64,000 bases of DNA from Ciborinia camelliae (taxonomy: Eukaryota; Ascomycota; Leotiomycetes; Helotiales; Sclerotiniaceae), in assembly GCA_025890175.1 (NCBI GenBank), contig JANPYM010000015.1:337147-401146 (forward strand), given 5' to 3'. The notes under the pieces are model-generated. The model had not been told where the DNA came from. It saw only the letters and a list, made by a program, of their open reading frames with translations, and did not search any database. Below, one piece after another: positions 22,395 to 34,471 of this stretch; position 1 is the stretch's first letter, and each line of letters opens with the position of its first letter. Position numbers and translations under genes: made by a program.

Positions 22395-24260
22395 ATGTCG
22401 TCACCAACAAACTCGTCATTCACAAGTTCATCTCCATCCCGTGAAAATCGCTGGAAGGGGCCTGCTTCAACCTGGCAACGAATCACGGAAGAAGAACGTG
22501 GTTTGGCAGCCTCGTTGGATGAGCTCCGAAACAGAGATTTGAGCGTTCACTTATATAATTCTTTTGCATTAAAAAAGCGAGCCAAAAGACTTGTCGGGAA
22601 TGGTGTTGGTGATGATCGAGAAGAAGATCTTGGTGATTCAAACGGGTTTGTGCCTCCTAAAAAATGGTCTGCGTGGCCGATTGAAGCGACGGAGGTGCCG
22701 AGGGAAGGCGAGCAGATAGGCCTAGATGATGAAGATGAACTATTCACTTTGAGAAAAAAGGAGGTTGTGAAACTTAGTAGAGACCTGGAAGATATTTTGA
22801 TGGGAGTTACATTGAAATATGCAAAGGAAAGATTCCTGGCGAGAGAAACCGCCGAGGATCACAATGATCACGCCAATGATGGTGATGCAGAGGATCTGGA
22901 TGTTGATGAACCGCAACAGGATCCATCGGATGATGTCCAAAATGGAGAAGAAAGCATTAGAAAATCGTCTGAACCACCTCAAACCACCACTATCCTCCGA
23001 CCCGAGATTTCAGCCGATGACGAGCACTCTCGAGAATTGCTGCGACCATCAGTCAGACACACTCTCTCGAAGTTGGATGATGTCCTGATGGCTTTGCACC
23101 ATGCACGCAAAACCTGCCGGCAGTATGCCTCACAAGCCGAATTTGATACAGATGTGGAGACTCGCTCACGTGCAACCAGCATAGCAGGTGATGCTACGGA
23201 TAGAGATTCGCCTGTTAAAAAACCGAGGGGTCGACCTCGCAAACTTAATTCTACTGGTAATCCTTTAGGCATTCATGAACTTGCACCGAATGAGAATGGC
23301 CTTGACGATCCGGACCTTTGGCGAGCAAAGAAAACACATCGAGGACGGCCCAAGAAGGTTTATGAAAGGCTCGAAAGTGAAACTCGGCATGAATATCTTA
23401 CTCGGGTTGCCAGGATTCAGAAGAAGCCACTACCTAATTTTGCCCCGCCAATTGAACCAAGTACATCTAAAAGAAGAGTCACGCCTGTATCAGTATCTCC
23501 TCAAAAGTCACCAAGAAAACTTTCAGAAAAACCACGCAAGCATATGCTAGGTCTCAGAGACTGGAGTGAAGTATTGGGATCCGCCGCCTTGGTTGGATTT
23601 TCGCCGGATGTCATTGCTAGGGCTACACAAAGATGTGCAGGTTTATTTGGGGAGAATATGAAAATGAGGACTATGGTTGAGGGGCCTGTCATCAAAGGGA
23701 AAGATGATCTAGTTACAGAGTATCATCCAGGAATGATACCCGATATTGGCGAATCAGATATATCTGGATTATATTCGGATGAATCTTCATCCGAAGAAGA
23801 ATTTTCAAACTCAGTATCCGATACAGAGAACGCGGAGAATGATGAATCTCGGCCCCAATCTTATTGCCTTCTTGCCCAATGCCAGGGCAACAAGGAAGGC
23901 TTTAAAACGGCAGCCAAATTGTCGAGACACGCGCAGGCCGAGCATAATTCTTCAAAGAGAAAACTCGTTGATAGTGATGATGAGATGGATGGGGCAGTAC
24001 ACACTGATAGGTTTCTCAAGCCAATCACGGGGAAGAGAGGATGGCGGGGTCTTGATAAGGAAAAAAGGCAACGAAGCAAATCGGGAATGGGAAAGAGGGG
24101 TCGGGAAGAAGTATCCGCGCAAAGTGATATTGAAGATGAGGATGAGGGTGCATCATTGGATACATATTCGGAATCAGAGTCGGAGGAACAGGATGGGGAG
24201 TTGGATGAAAATGACGATGCTGGTAGCGATGATCGAGAGGGCAGTTTGGTTTCTTCGTGA
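22395..24260 (+). CDS. rrn9: Rrn9-domain RNA polymerase I transcription factor
   Basis: Rrn9 is part of the upstream activation factor that recruits the RNA polymerase I machinery to rDNA promoters. This single-exon gene encodes 621 residues from the ATG at 22395. The N-terminal Rrn9 domain is seen at about residues 35-110: RNRDLSVHLYNSFALKKRAK, then KKWSAWPIEATEVPRE. Downstream are two AT-hook-like motifs, KKPRGRPRKLN (about 275) and HRGRPKKVY (about 310), suited to minor-groove binding. Near residues 495-520 is a zinc-finger-like stretch (YCLLAQCQGNKEGFKTAAKL followed by SRHAQAEH) with Cys-Cys-His-His spacing. The C-terminal 90 residues are basic then very acidic. Yeast Rrn9 is shorter, and the AT-hooks and finger-like segment are typical of the longer filamentous-fungal form or a local elaboration; I cannot say which. 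Confidence 0.88.
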   Translation: MSSPTNSSFTSSSPSRENRWKGPASTWQRITEEERGLAASLDELRNRDLSVHLYNSFALKKRAKRLVGNGVGDDREEDLGDSNGFVPPKKWSAWPIEATEVPREGEQIGLDDEDELFTLRKKEVVKLSRDLEDILMGVTLKYAKERFLARETAEDHNDHANDGDAEDLDVDEPQQDPSDDVQNGEESIRKSSEPPQTTTILRPEISADDEHSRELLRPSVRHTLSKLDDVLMALHHARKTCRQYASQAEFDTDVETRSRATSIAGDATDRDSPVKKPRGRPRKLNSTGNPLGIHELAPNENGLDDPDLWRAKKTHRGRPKKVYERLESETRHEYLTRVARIQKKPLPNFAPPIEPSTSKRRVTPVSVSPQKSPRKLSEKPRKHMLGLRDWSEVLGSAALVGFSPDVIARATQRCAGLFGENMKMRTMVEGPVIKGKDDLVTEYHPGMIPDIGESDISGLYSDESSSEEEFSNSVSDTENAENDESRPQSYCLLAQCQGNKEGFKTAAKLSRHAQAEHNSSKRKLVDSDDEMDGAVHTDRFLKPITGKRGWRGLDKEKRQRSKSGMGKRGREEVSAQSDIEDEDEGASLDTYSESESEEQDGELDENDDAGSDDREGSLVSS

Positions 24261-26307
24261 TCTGTCAATGCCTACTTGTCATCAAGTGTGTCCAGTAATA
24301 ATCACACTCATGTAGAGTTTTCATACCGTGGTTTATTGTTCTTTCGGCTTTTTATTCAGCGAATTCTTCTATCACTTGGGACTATGTGCAATTGGTCTTA
24401 GCTTTATGGATCTCAAGAAGTAGTTCGTCAAAAATTGTGAAGATATCGTTTCGATTATGGGAAATTTTGAGATCATTAATCAGATATTCGATGAATGCTT
24501 TTAGTGGGCATTTTCTTCGTATTGCTGGCTCAATAGGGGGCGGTGCTATGGATGGACTGGGGGTGGTGAGTACTGGGAAATTAACATTGTTGGAGATTGG
24601 GAGGGGAATTGCGAATATAATATGTATTATGGTTGAGTTAGACTCATCTATGTTGGGCGAAATGATATTGTAGATCTTTTAGCGAGAATATGAGAAGAAA
24701 GGGAAAGTTGAAAACTTATATACTTTTCATGTGGACTTGAATGATACCTCATCTCATCTCCAGTCATTCTTCGACATTTCATGCGTGAAACAAACTTCAA
24801 CAAAGTCATAAATATATTTCAGATAAACAGGAAGTCTCATCGCACGGGAATCGGATGTCACTTCACGATGATTGATCGTTGGAACTGGCAAACAGCTCCA
24901 GAATGATGCCATTTGAATCATTTCCTTAATTTTTATTCCGGTTTTCTTAGGCCACTTCAATGTACCATAAGTTATTAATCACAGGAGCTTTCTCATAACA
25001 ACGAAAGTTATAACCTCAAATTCTTTTCTAAATCGGCGCTTGTTTTCTTTCCAAAATCTAAAAATGCATATGTTCCGATTCTGGGCAGTTTATATATGTA
25101 CAATTCGACCATATCTCTGGTCTGTGAGAAGGCATTTCGCTTTGTTTGTGTTCCAGCTCCTTCCCTTCAAGTTCAAGATCGTTGATTTACAAATTCCCCT
25201 TATTCGATTGAAGAATCAAGATGAATGCTTTTCCCATACAATAAAGTTATACAGATACTTGCAAACTAATAAACCATTTAATTTCCTTGGCCATGCAACT
25301 CATAGTACCAGTCCTCGCTCTCGTCCGCAATATTCTCTTCTTATATAGTGGAAAATTAAGGAAATGAATAAATTGCACATGTGAAAATGACGGCATCACA
25401 ACCAAGACTAAATCTTAAATCGTATTGTAGTTGACTTAATTATCCACCTCACCTCTAGACCTCTCTGAAATTGAGGTTACGCTCGATACCTACCTAGGTA
25501 GTTATAAGAGAAGTTTTCCAACGACCAGAACCTCAATCTAATTCATCAACCTTTTGTACGCCTCCAACAAATCATTGACTTGGTTTTGCCATTTCAAGTT
25601 TTGGTGGAAGGAGGCGAGGGCTGAATATTTAAATTGAGAAATGGATGGCCATTATGGATTTTTGGAGATGAGATGAAGTGAGGTGAGATATGGGATGAGA
25701 GTCGAAGACAACGATTAAGTTAATATACCAAATAATATGCGGGCTCCTTGTTTGCATCACCTTTACCATCATGTTATAAAGTAAATGATGATTGCTGCAA
25801 TTCGTGATTTACTTGTATCACATTACCATGATTCATTCCCACGATTACATTTCTTCTTATAAAAACGCACTTACAACCCAATTCTGGATTCTCTTCCAGC
25901 TCCATCATGAGAACAACCACGAGAATTTATTTGATCTTTCACTATTTGGACTGAATAATGTTGCCGACAATTCAACTTTCGTGAGCGGTAACGATGTTTG
26001 TATAGCAGTTACCCCCTTTTTCAGTCGTCAATGTCTATTGTGATTGTTATTTTATCTATTAAATGTTGCAACTTACTGTGCATCATATCCACTCCTCTGA
26101 TACAATAAATTAATTATAATCAGTGAATGGAAAAAATACTAATGAATAGGTATTTCAAGGTACCTATTCTCAGTAGAGTGAATAAGATAACATGAGAAAA
26201 CACGAAACGAGAGCATATAAAGGGGCAGCTTATCCCCAGACTATCAACCCATATTGACCATCACTATCATCCAAGATCAAGGCTTCAACTACAAAACACA
26301 TCAAAAA
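24261..26307. other. Intergenic region, no gene recognised
   Basis: About 2 kb with only short spurious reading frames on both strands (the longest near 25040-25348). A TACCTACCTAGGTAG palindromic unit lies at 25487-25502, and a CAAGGTACC/ATAGGTATTTCAAGGTACC pair near 26145-26168. No RNA gene was recognised. Confidence 0.45.
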
Positions 26308-27038
26308 ATGTCATTCTTTCTACAAAACCCCAATCTCAGAAATCTCTACCAAGATATCCAACCCCACCTAAATGGTCTAGACCCCTTCTCTTTAACCGAC
26401 GAAGAACTCATCGACCTGAAAGAATCTCGCATCGACGAGGAACTAGAACGAGATATCAGAAGATGGGTCCAACGAAGATCCGACATCCTCTGGGAAGAAA
26501 CTATGAAAGAAAACGCCGGTCGTGGTCCTGAAACAACAAGGATGGTGAATAAACGCCGCAAGGAGACACAGATGTTGGAAAAGCTACGGCTTTCGCATTT
26601 GGAGCGGGTGTTATACTGGCCATATTGTTTCGACGATTCTGAAAGAGCACTTGCTGTCGATGATGATATCGAGATTGATCATGAAAATCGCCAGCTTATC
26701 CTAGTGCAGGAAGAAGAGCGGTACGAGGTAATCCATCACGAAATGAAGAGGCTGCACGAAGATGGCACGACCAGGCGGAATGTAAATGACAACAGTTCAC
26801 CAGCCTTTACATCATTAGGTCCGGGGAAAGACCTGAAATTCCCAAAGGGATGGTGGAAGTGTGTAAGTTTCTCCATATATACCGGGCCCTATCCCTAAAA
26901 ACTTCACACTAATTCAAACCATGCCAGGAAACATGTGGCAATGCAAATGAAAGGGATACGATTGTTTGCAGATCCAAACCACTGAATCGAGGTTGTGGGC
27001 ATATGAGATGCGAGAATGATTGGGAGAGCTGGGAATAA
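26308..27038 (+). CDS. Hypothetical protein with C-terminal zinc-ribbon-like motif
   Basis: Two exons, 26308-26862 and 26928-27038, give about 222 residues. The frame extends upstream of 26308 only to a TTG, so the ATG giving MSFFLQNPNLRNLYQ is preferred. The body is a strongly charged, probably helical region (DEELIDLKESRIDEELERDI, RLSHLERVLYWPYCFDDSER). The 65-bp intron is placed exactly before the metal-binding part, and splicing makes WWKCETCGNANERDTIVC followed by CGHMRC and a final WESWE. This Cys-x2-Cys ... Cys ... Cys-x3-Cys layout resembles small zinc-ribbon tails common in Leotiomycete lineage-specific proteins and loosely RanBP2-type fingers (W-x-C-x2-C). Function unknown; zinc binding is inferred. 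Confidence 0.7.
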
Positions 27039-28134
27039 TTCGCCCTTTCCATAACTGTAGGATAGTATGACGATACTGGCGTGCTGAGGTGGTGAAATTA
27101 CCATCACTTCTTGGTATGCATCGTTGCTTTTTGTCCGTACTCTGATCTTAGACAAATACAAATCGTTGTCTTAATACTCCCAGCTACTGAATGCTTCCAG
27201 GCATCTAATTTCTGTGACCAAAATACCAAATTTCAGGGAATCTCGTACATTTTATCTACTAGAGTGAGCACGCTAAATATTCTTGAGTTGATTAGCTAGA
27301 ATCTGAAGCGACAAATTGACCTCCCCTATCATAATCCTTTAACAAAGCAGATAGAGCAATCCATTTGTAGTGCAAGAAAAACTATTTGATGAGAAATTGA
27401 AAGGAGATAGGACAATAGTATCAAATGTTTAAATGCAAAATAGATACTCAATGAAGCTCCTATAATATAAGTTCAAACGCACAAGATTAATACTTCCAAC
27501 AAAAATCTAAACAGGGGAAGGGAAGATAGTACCCAGTACCAGAGTTAGATTCTGTAAAGCTTTGATATTAACCCCCTAGAAACTTGCTATAGATACCTAG
27601 GTATGCAATCCAAGATAGTTTGGTGTGAAGTTAGGGAGGTTCTAATTGCATAAGATGGAATGATATGTTATTAGGTAATTTAGATGGTAGATTTGAGATC
27701 GACGTGTTATTTGATATCCCTAAGACAACACTTCTTCGCCTGATATTGATTGCACCAGATTGAATACCATACAAACTTATATATATTCACCATGAAATGT
27801 TTCGAGCAATAGTCACTTGCCCCTTGGTAACGAAGTTATTTGGTCCAATATATTAAAATCCACAGTTTCGCTATACTAACATGGATTCAATATATGTAAA
27901 TGCCGGGCTCCTATGGACCTGATTGATATCAATTTTATTCGTCATATCTTCATCGCTACACTCATATTAACAGATTCTAATTTTTTGGAGCTTAAGCATC
28001 ATATAGGTCCTCTCCGAGTCTAAAGTTAAAAGATTTAGTCTCATAACATCATAAATGGGCCAATGAAATACCTGATCCCGGCTAACAACACAGCAAAGCA
28101 TAAAGCAAGGACAATGGTATCTCCGCAAATCAAA
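27039..28134. other. Intergenic region, no gene recognised
   Basis: AT-leaning, with no supported coding region. A perfect ATACCTAGGTAT palindrome is at 27593-27604. Confidence 0.45.
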
Positions 28135-29507
28135 TCATTCACTCGTCTGAGTAATAACAGTCGTCTTATATCCACTCGCCCAATCAATATGACCCCTGCC
28201 ACTATGGCCGCTTTCGCCCGTTCTATTCACCGCACTCAAGACACTATCTTCTGTCGAATCATCCAACTCTTCTGCTTTCCGTGCCGCCCGAAGTCGTTGT
28301 CTCTCAACTTCTTCCTTTGGTACAATTTTCTTATCCGCATATACATATGTTCGGACGCCATAACTTTCGCTTAGGCCAAGCATCGCAGCGAATTCTTTCG
28401 AACATTCATCGTCAGATGCGGTGAGGGTCTCTCGCGAGCTTTTTCCAGAGGGGTTGGAGTTATTGGAGTAGATGCTGAAAGCTTTCCTCTGTGGCCGGGA
28501 ACTGAAGAGGGGCCGGAGAGTTGCAAAAGATGCTGCTGTTAAGGCGATGGCGGGTTCGATGATGGACCACTTTACTAAGTTGATTCCTTCCCAGGTATAG
28601 TCGGTAGTTTCGTGAAGTTCCTCGATGTAATATATACGAACCAGTGTTGCTGTGCTTGCACTATAGATATGTTACTACACAAATTTCAATGAGAGAGAGG
28701 CTGGTATCACTAACAAGAAACCGAGAGATAGGATAAGAATCACCGATAGCTTTGTTCGTGGATTCATCTTTATTTTCCAGACAAATGTAATTGGCAAAAT
28801 ACCATAAGCCCAATCTGTCACAGCACTCATGGCAGCATGTACATAAGTAATATTGGCGCGAGTTGATGTACTCAAACAAGACCCGGTGCCGTCGCTAAAC
28901 ATGTTCCAGAAATACGATATTGGATGACATTGTAATAGCACGAAGATGAAGTATGCCGAGCCGACCAGAAGAGCCGTAGCCATGACGCTGAAGATAATCC
29001 AGAATTGATATCGTTTATTAGAAAGTCGAAGAAAGTAGACCCCGATGGAGACTTTGGTGATGGCCATGGTGATGACATAGAGAAGTTCACTTGAGAAAAT
29101 ATACTGAAGATAGTAAGTTAAAAGTCCAACCATGGTCCAAATATGCATACCTTAGCAAGCATATCAAGACAATCTGCATCTATATTGTATATATGAGCAC
29201 CGAGTCCAAATGCGAGTGATCTCAATAGAAGTCCGCATAGAGTAGTGTGTATTATCTAAGGTTAATAATGTAAGTATCACGCCTTACATCATGATGATAT
29301 ACTTGAACATACCATGGAGGCAACGGTCAACCAATCCTCAGGTCCAAAGAATTTTTGAATGCCAATCCTGACATAAAATCGAAGTATAACGGCAATCCAC
29401 GGCAGGGCTAAAGATGCACAAGCAACACCCGTTACTTGGGCACCACGGTTAACACCGAGAACATGGCCCTGACGAGAGATGAGGTTCATTATTGGCATTG
29501 AAGCCAT
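28135..29507 (-). CDS. PTH11-like seven-helix receptor (fungal rhodopsin-like domain)
   Basis: This belongs to the large Pezizomycotina family of PTH11-related integral membrane proteins, thought to act as G-protein-coupled or surface-sensing receptors. Four exons fit: from the ATG at 29507 (MASMPIMNLISRQGHVLG) to about 29313; about 29259-29151; about 29109-28711; and about 28658-28135. Family motifs are WIAVILRFYVRIGIQKFFGP followed by EDWLTVASM in helices 1-2, FGLGAHI after helix 2, SSELLYVITMAITKVSIGVY in helix 3, the Cys-containing loop LLQCHPISYFWN, and AMSAVTDWAYGILPI in the later helices. Splicing rejoins EDWLTVASM to IIHTTLCGLLLRSLAFGLGA and the helix 6-7 region. The cytoplasmic tail is about 110 residues, Ser/charged-rich. 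No CFEM domain precedes the helices. Ligand unknown. Confidence 0.9.
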
Positions 29508-30813
29508 AGTATATCGAAGAAAGTCTTGGTCATGAGGAAAGAGAATAAGAAATCGTAAATCGCCAGTAGCAACGTGGGGATATTGCTAGGCGTCGGCTCT
29601 CCAGATAAAATCTCAGTCTGAGAATACGTGAACCATATCTACCGGTACATAAGAAGAGACGAACAGAGAAAGAATAGGAAAGGATGCATGGGCTACGGCG
29701 CGTCCTTAATATGTTCCTGCTTCTACATTCATCAATGGAAAGAGGGAACCTAATAATGCCTGCCAAAAATGATAGCCGAGGCCCCTCCAGCCACTCGAGT
29801 CTCTCGTGAATAGTATTCACGGAATACAAATACATGTACAATCTACCGAACAATTCGTGCGCTAGAATCCTGTGAGTGAGGTGCAATATATTGATTTTGT
29901 GGAGGATCCACCAGCGGCTGAGAGAGGTCAAAACTTGAGCATTGGTGTTGTCAAACCGAAAAGGGGAAATTGATGCACATGAATACAAATTAACGATTGA
30001 TTGTGAGAATTATGATTATCCGACTGCGAGGCATCCGCCGTCATACTTTTGAATTATAATTGATAAAATATCTCCCAATAATTTTTTTTAATGCTTGATT
30101 TTCATCAAATTTGCAACTGGGTTGTAAAATTGTAAATACTCTATGCACAGTATTGCTTGTCGGTAACCGGCCAAATTACACTCTCAAGCTAAGAGCTAAA
30201 TTACCACAGTCACGTATTTGTCGTGTACTATGTATGACCTCGTATATCATCATCTAAGTAATATCCGTCGATGAAACTCGAGCTCTCGGAGATATATATG
30301 TAAGCTAGCAAGATCAGAACTGCGATATGACCAGCAGCTAGTATCAATTAGTTTGTCCGAAACCTACGACCCATTGCTAGACTAGCATGATAGCATCCTA
30401 TGGGCTAAGGCTCAAGGGTTTTAACGTTTTAACACAGCTGAGCTTTATTTGGTGGTTAGCTTGGGTCGAGCTTGGTAGGGAAACGCCAGTGGTAAATATA
30501 ATTCTGTTTTTCATTCGACCTCATATTCACTTGGGAGTTCACGAATCACGGAGTGTGGAATTTTGATCGATCTTATAACTTTACGGGGAAATTTTGACTC
30601 AAAGACCTTTCTTTCTTGAGAATCAAGTTAATCTATTTGTAAATAGTAGATAATCGAGGCAAAAAAGCACCGTGAATATCAACGCGATCAGATGTCACTG
30701 CTCCCATCCCCTCGTCTGATTCCTTCCCGTCGCTCGGACCAAATCCCGAAGTTGCTGTCAGTGCAGACGGCACCAAGTCCACGTTTATGAGGCACACTCC
30801 ACCATAACGATTA
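29508..30813. other. Intergenic region upstream of the receptor
   Basis: A 152-codon frame on the minus strand (29988-29530) overlaps the likely promoter/5' leader but has no ATG-supported domain and an arginine/serine-rich out-of-frame look, so it is not called. No other feature is recognised. Confidence 0.45.
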
Positions 30814-30841
30814 TTAAATCCATCTCGACATAGAAAGGGTG

Positions 30842-31284
30842 TTAATTTTTCTTTCTATAAGCTTTATGGTTGGATTTAGTCTTAGGAGGGGACGGGGGAG
30901 GTGAATCAGGAGGCGTAGGAAGTAGCTCCGGCCGCCCCTTTGGATTTGAGATCTTGTAAGAAATAGAACAATTTTCATGCATTTCAACTGAAGCTTCGAT
31001 TCCCCAACAGATATCAGGCAACCCCTGCCGAAGTTTCGACTTTGAAGAGGGATTTGGCGGCAGTGGCACTGCAGAAGGTGGACCAAACGGACTAGGAAAC
31101 GCTATTCCAATTCCATAATCCAATACTTCCTTGTTGGAAGACTTTGGAGGTGATCCTGCGGAGTTGTTGGCCCTCCCTATTCTGGCGCTGATATAATCCC
31201 ATGGATAGATTCATAGGGGGCGAAAGCCTCTGTCGGGAGTTCCCTGACTTTGGCGGTATGATGTTCTTGGATTAAATTATTCAT
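30842..31284 (-). pseudogene. Short proline-rich hypothetical gene with one frame change
   Basis: The ATG at 31284 opens MNNLIQEHHTAKVRELPTEA followed by FAPYESIHGIISAPE and a TAG. The overlapping frame one base away stays open from just before that stop (ISARIGRANNSAGSPPKSSN) through a proline/serine-rich region (FPSPFGPPSAVPLPPNPSSK, LLPTPPDSPPPSPP) to the stop at 30842. Together they read as one protein broken by a single frameshift near 31200. The first part faintly recalls the LTxxAFAPFG opening of ureidoglycolate lyase, but the rest does not, so I do not assign it. It could equally be two unrelated chance frames. Confidence 0.35.
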
Positions 31285-32685
31285 GATTGAAACTTTTAAT
31301 GACCTTTACCTTTTCTGTAGTATTGCGAATATTTATAAGTTTAGCGCCTGCCCAGCCATCTCATTGTATGGCATGTAAGGTTTCCCATAAACTTATTATT
31401 TCTGCATCGATGTTAGTCTCATCACGAAATAATCATATGTTTTCGTATATCTATGCCATTGTTGTTCCTCTGAGCCTGCATCTCAACGTTTGCGAGGATA
31501 TAAACATTCCAAGTGTTTTGATGCAAGCAAAAGTGGTCGTGTTTGTGATAAATGAAAACATTCTGTCAGCTAAACAGTCCCAAACCCATCGATAAAACTA
31601 ACATTAGAACGTAGCTTTCACTATGACACTTCTCAGGTAGTAGATATCATGTAGAAATTAAGATTGATTGTGGTGTAATAGAAATAATAAAGTGTAGAGA
31701 AAGTAACTAATCGAACCTCTTACCTTGAATGTTTTCCAATTTCGACTCAACGTCAACATGCTCTCACCCTACCATCATCACCGTGATCCAAGCAATCACA
31801 AGCACCTATCATATATTTCAAGCCTTCAACCCCGGATATCGGACAATGGCCTCGAAGCATATCCAGCAGATCGCAACGGGTCTTTTTCCTGATCATAACC
31901 CCCCCTGCGTCCAATATTTGACTATTTCAGCCTTCAGTCTGGGCCCTCGGGCGAGCTTCCATGTCAAATTCGGCTCGCGGTGCTACATCGATGTTCCATC
32001 ATCAGTTCAAAAGTCTGGAAATTTAATATCATGAGAAACGCCAGCATACTGCGAAGACACTGACCGGATATATATATGGTCTCACAGCTGTCTATTGTGA
32101 TTTAACCTTGACAATCCTCAAGCCTACTGTGTAATACGATCAGACTCTGAGTTATACCCCAGTTACACCCCCCCCCCAAAAAATAGACTGTGAAGTGGAT
32201 TTGATAATCCAGAGTGACATTAGTTGGAGCTAGCAAAATATCATATTTCTTCTTCCATTGAATCTTTTTCACCCGCCCGCTCTTCCCCCCCTGCATACAG
32301 GAAAGTATACCTCCGCAAAGTACGATACAATGGTAACGCACACTCCATAATTCGGAGTTCACATTCTGAATTATGATCTATCCGACTTTGGATGATAGTT
32401 CAAGTGAAGTACTATGCATAGGGGTTTGGAAATGCCGAGATTTGATAATGATATGGTGAAAATGATCGCATTTAGGACCCGCTATGGTATCGCGACAATC
32501 TACCTATTTGGTGGATTGTATGCATTTTCCCCTCTACCTCCCCCGATCAATCTACTCAACGAAATATTTCAAGTTCTCCTGAGAAGATGGTTAATTTTCC
32601 ATAATCCGGTCATCCAACCACATATGGAATTTCTTCACTCGTCAGGGTCTTTCTTTGGCCCCTCCCCAATTTATTACCGGCTGAA
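31285..32685. other. Intergenic region, no gene recognised
   Basis: Short frames at 31287-31595 and 31729-32034 have no recognisable domain. A C9A6 homopolymer run sits near 32168-32182. The last part lies beyond the stop codon of N-myristoyltransferase. Confidence 0.45.
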
Positions 32686-34471
32686 TTACAACATCACAAC
32701 ACCCACTCCACTTCCCGACTCATGAATTCTATTCATCTTATCCACGCCACCCGCAATGTGATTCGCCTTATAGTTATACAAGTAATAATGCAACTGACCA
32801 TCACCAGCGCCGAATTTCTGTTGTTCCAAAAACAAAGTGTTGTCCATCAGTGTTAACGCATTAAAGACATCGAATTTGTATTTCTTTGCAATGATAAGAG
32901 CATCGTGCATAAGTTCATTAAGACGTGCGCCGAGGTCGGTTCTAGAGGCAGCTGGATCAAGGGCAACGGTTGAGGCGTAATAGAAAAGGTAAGCAGCGCG
33001 GACGTTAGTGTGCTTTGCGTGGCCGATGACAGAGGATTCAAGACAGTAGAAGGAAAAGAAGTCGGTGAGGTTCTTGGTTGTGGGATCCTATGGGCATGTT
33101 AGTATATGCTGAAACGAGATATGGAAGGAGAATATTACCTCAACGACGTAACACCAGATGACTTGTTCGTCAGGTTTCTCAATTCTATTGAGAAGCCAAT
33201 GCTCTATCTCCTCTCTAGTGAACACAGGTGCCATGTCAAATTTCACCAGATATCTTTTCAAGAGATCCCAGACCCCATCAATGTCTTTGGCTTCCATAGG
33301 TCTTAGTCCTTTAGTAGATGTATTTGTTGGTAAAGCAAATTTGCGGATTTGCCATTCTGGTCTACTATTTGGTGGCAGGGGACTGAATTTGACATCGTAT
33401 AGCTTTTTCCAATCCAATGATCTGTGGTAATATCTGCATGTACTGACTGGCTTGGGCAAGACCACACCGGCAGTATATATTGCCTGCCAAGTTCCTTCTA
33501 GGTAACACCTACGTGTGATCTCTTTGATAAGGACGGGCGCCAATCTCTTCGATCGAAGCTTCTTGTGGATGCAAAGGAAGTTGACTTCAGAGGCTTTGAG
33601 AGTCTTGTTTCGTACTCGCAGTGAGACGGGTATAGCTGATATAAAGGCAACCAACTTTCCTGATGTAGTGGCTCGAACACCGACGTGCCATTCCTTGCTC
33701 CAGCCTGGCGACATAAGTGCCCTAATATGTCAGCGAAAATTGTGCCGCTTTTACATTCATATCTTACCATCTTAGGAATGACTTTGAGTAGTTAAATCGG
33801 AACATAGCTTCATCATCCTCGACATAGTGGCCGTATAACAAATCAAAGACTTCCTGCAAAGCTTCGTCACTTGTCATATCCATTGTAACCCAGTTAAATC
33901 CAGCTACCAATGGACCTGGTTCTTTGGGTACTAGTGCCGGATCGACAATCTTGAATGGACCTTCTTCGATAATTTCTGAGCTTTCTCCAAACTTAGGAAC
34001 CGGCTGTGTTTGCCAAAACTTGTATGCACCCATCTCCTTGACATTCTTTCCGCTTGATGCCAATCCGGTCATGATATCCTCCAAGCTGAGCTTTCGCACA
34101 GCTTCTGCAGCTTCCTTCCCGGAGAGATCGCCATCTACAGCGCCAATTTGTTGTGCCAGAGCGGGGTTCAATGCGAGCAAGTCTGCAATTTGAGATTTAC
34201 TGAGACTAGCAACGGCTTTGGAAAGGTCGTCTCTTGTAGTATCTTTGCTTGATTCATTTGATGAACCTACCCCTAGTGCGGCCTTTATCTTCTTTCGCTT
34301 TGATTTCTTCTTCTTCCCAGTAGATGGCGTGCCAGTTGTGCCAGTGTTTGGTTCATCTTCTTCATTTTCGGATTCGACTTGTGCTTGAGTAGAGGAAATA
34401 TCTTCAGAAGTATCCTCGGAGGTAATTTGTTTGCCCTTAGGCTCTAGGTCTGTTGAACTGTTGTCTGTCAT
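32686..34471 (-). CDS. nmt1: Glycylpeptide N-tetradecanoyltransferase (N-myristoyltransferase)
   Basis: This enzyme transfers myristate from myristoyl-CoA to the N-terminal glycine of cytosolic proteins. Three exons fit: 34471-33768, 33721-33139 and 33087-32686. The ATG at 34471 gives [13 protein letters not shown]; the frame extends further only to a TTG. The first 150 residues are the usual disordered, lysine-rich ribosome-binding leader ([16 protein letters not shown]). The catalytic part has [37 protein letters not shown] and [10 protein letters not shown], where intron 1 (46 bp) is removed to give [20 protein letters not shown]. The acyl-CoA-binding region shows [20 protein letters not shown] followed by IKEITRR. 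Exon 3, preceded by a textbook TACTAAC branch site, supplies [20 protein letters not shown] and the C-terminus ending GVGVVML, with the terminal carboxylate catalytic in the family. About 562 residues, normal. Confidence 0.97.

Noticed and set aside
29530..29988. 152-codon minus-strand frame upstream of the receptor
   Set aside because: Arg/Ser-rich, out-of-frame composition, no domain, and it occupies the receptor's promoter.
32686..33721. Pseudogene reading of N-myristoyltransferase because of frame changes
   Set aside because: Two clean introns, one with a TACTAAC branch site, restore the family sequence exactly.
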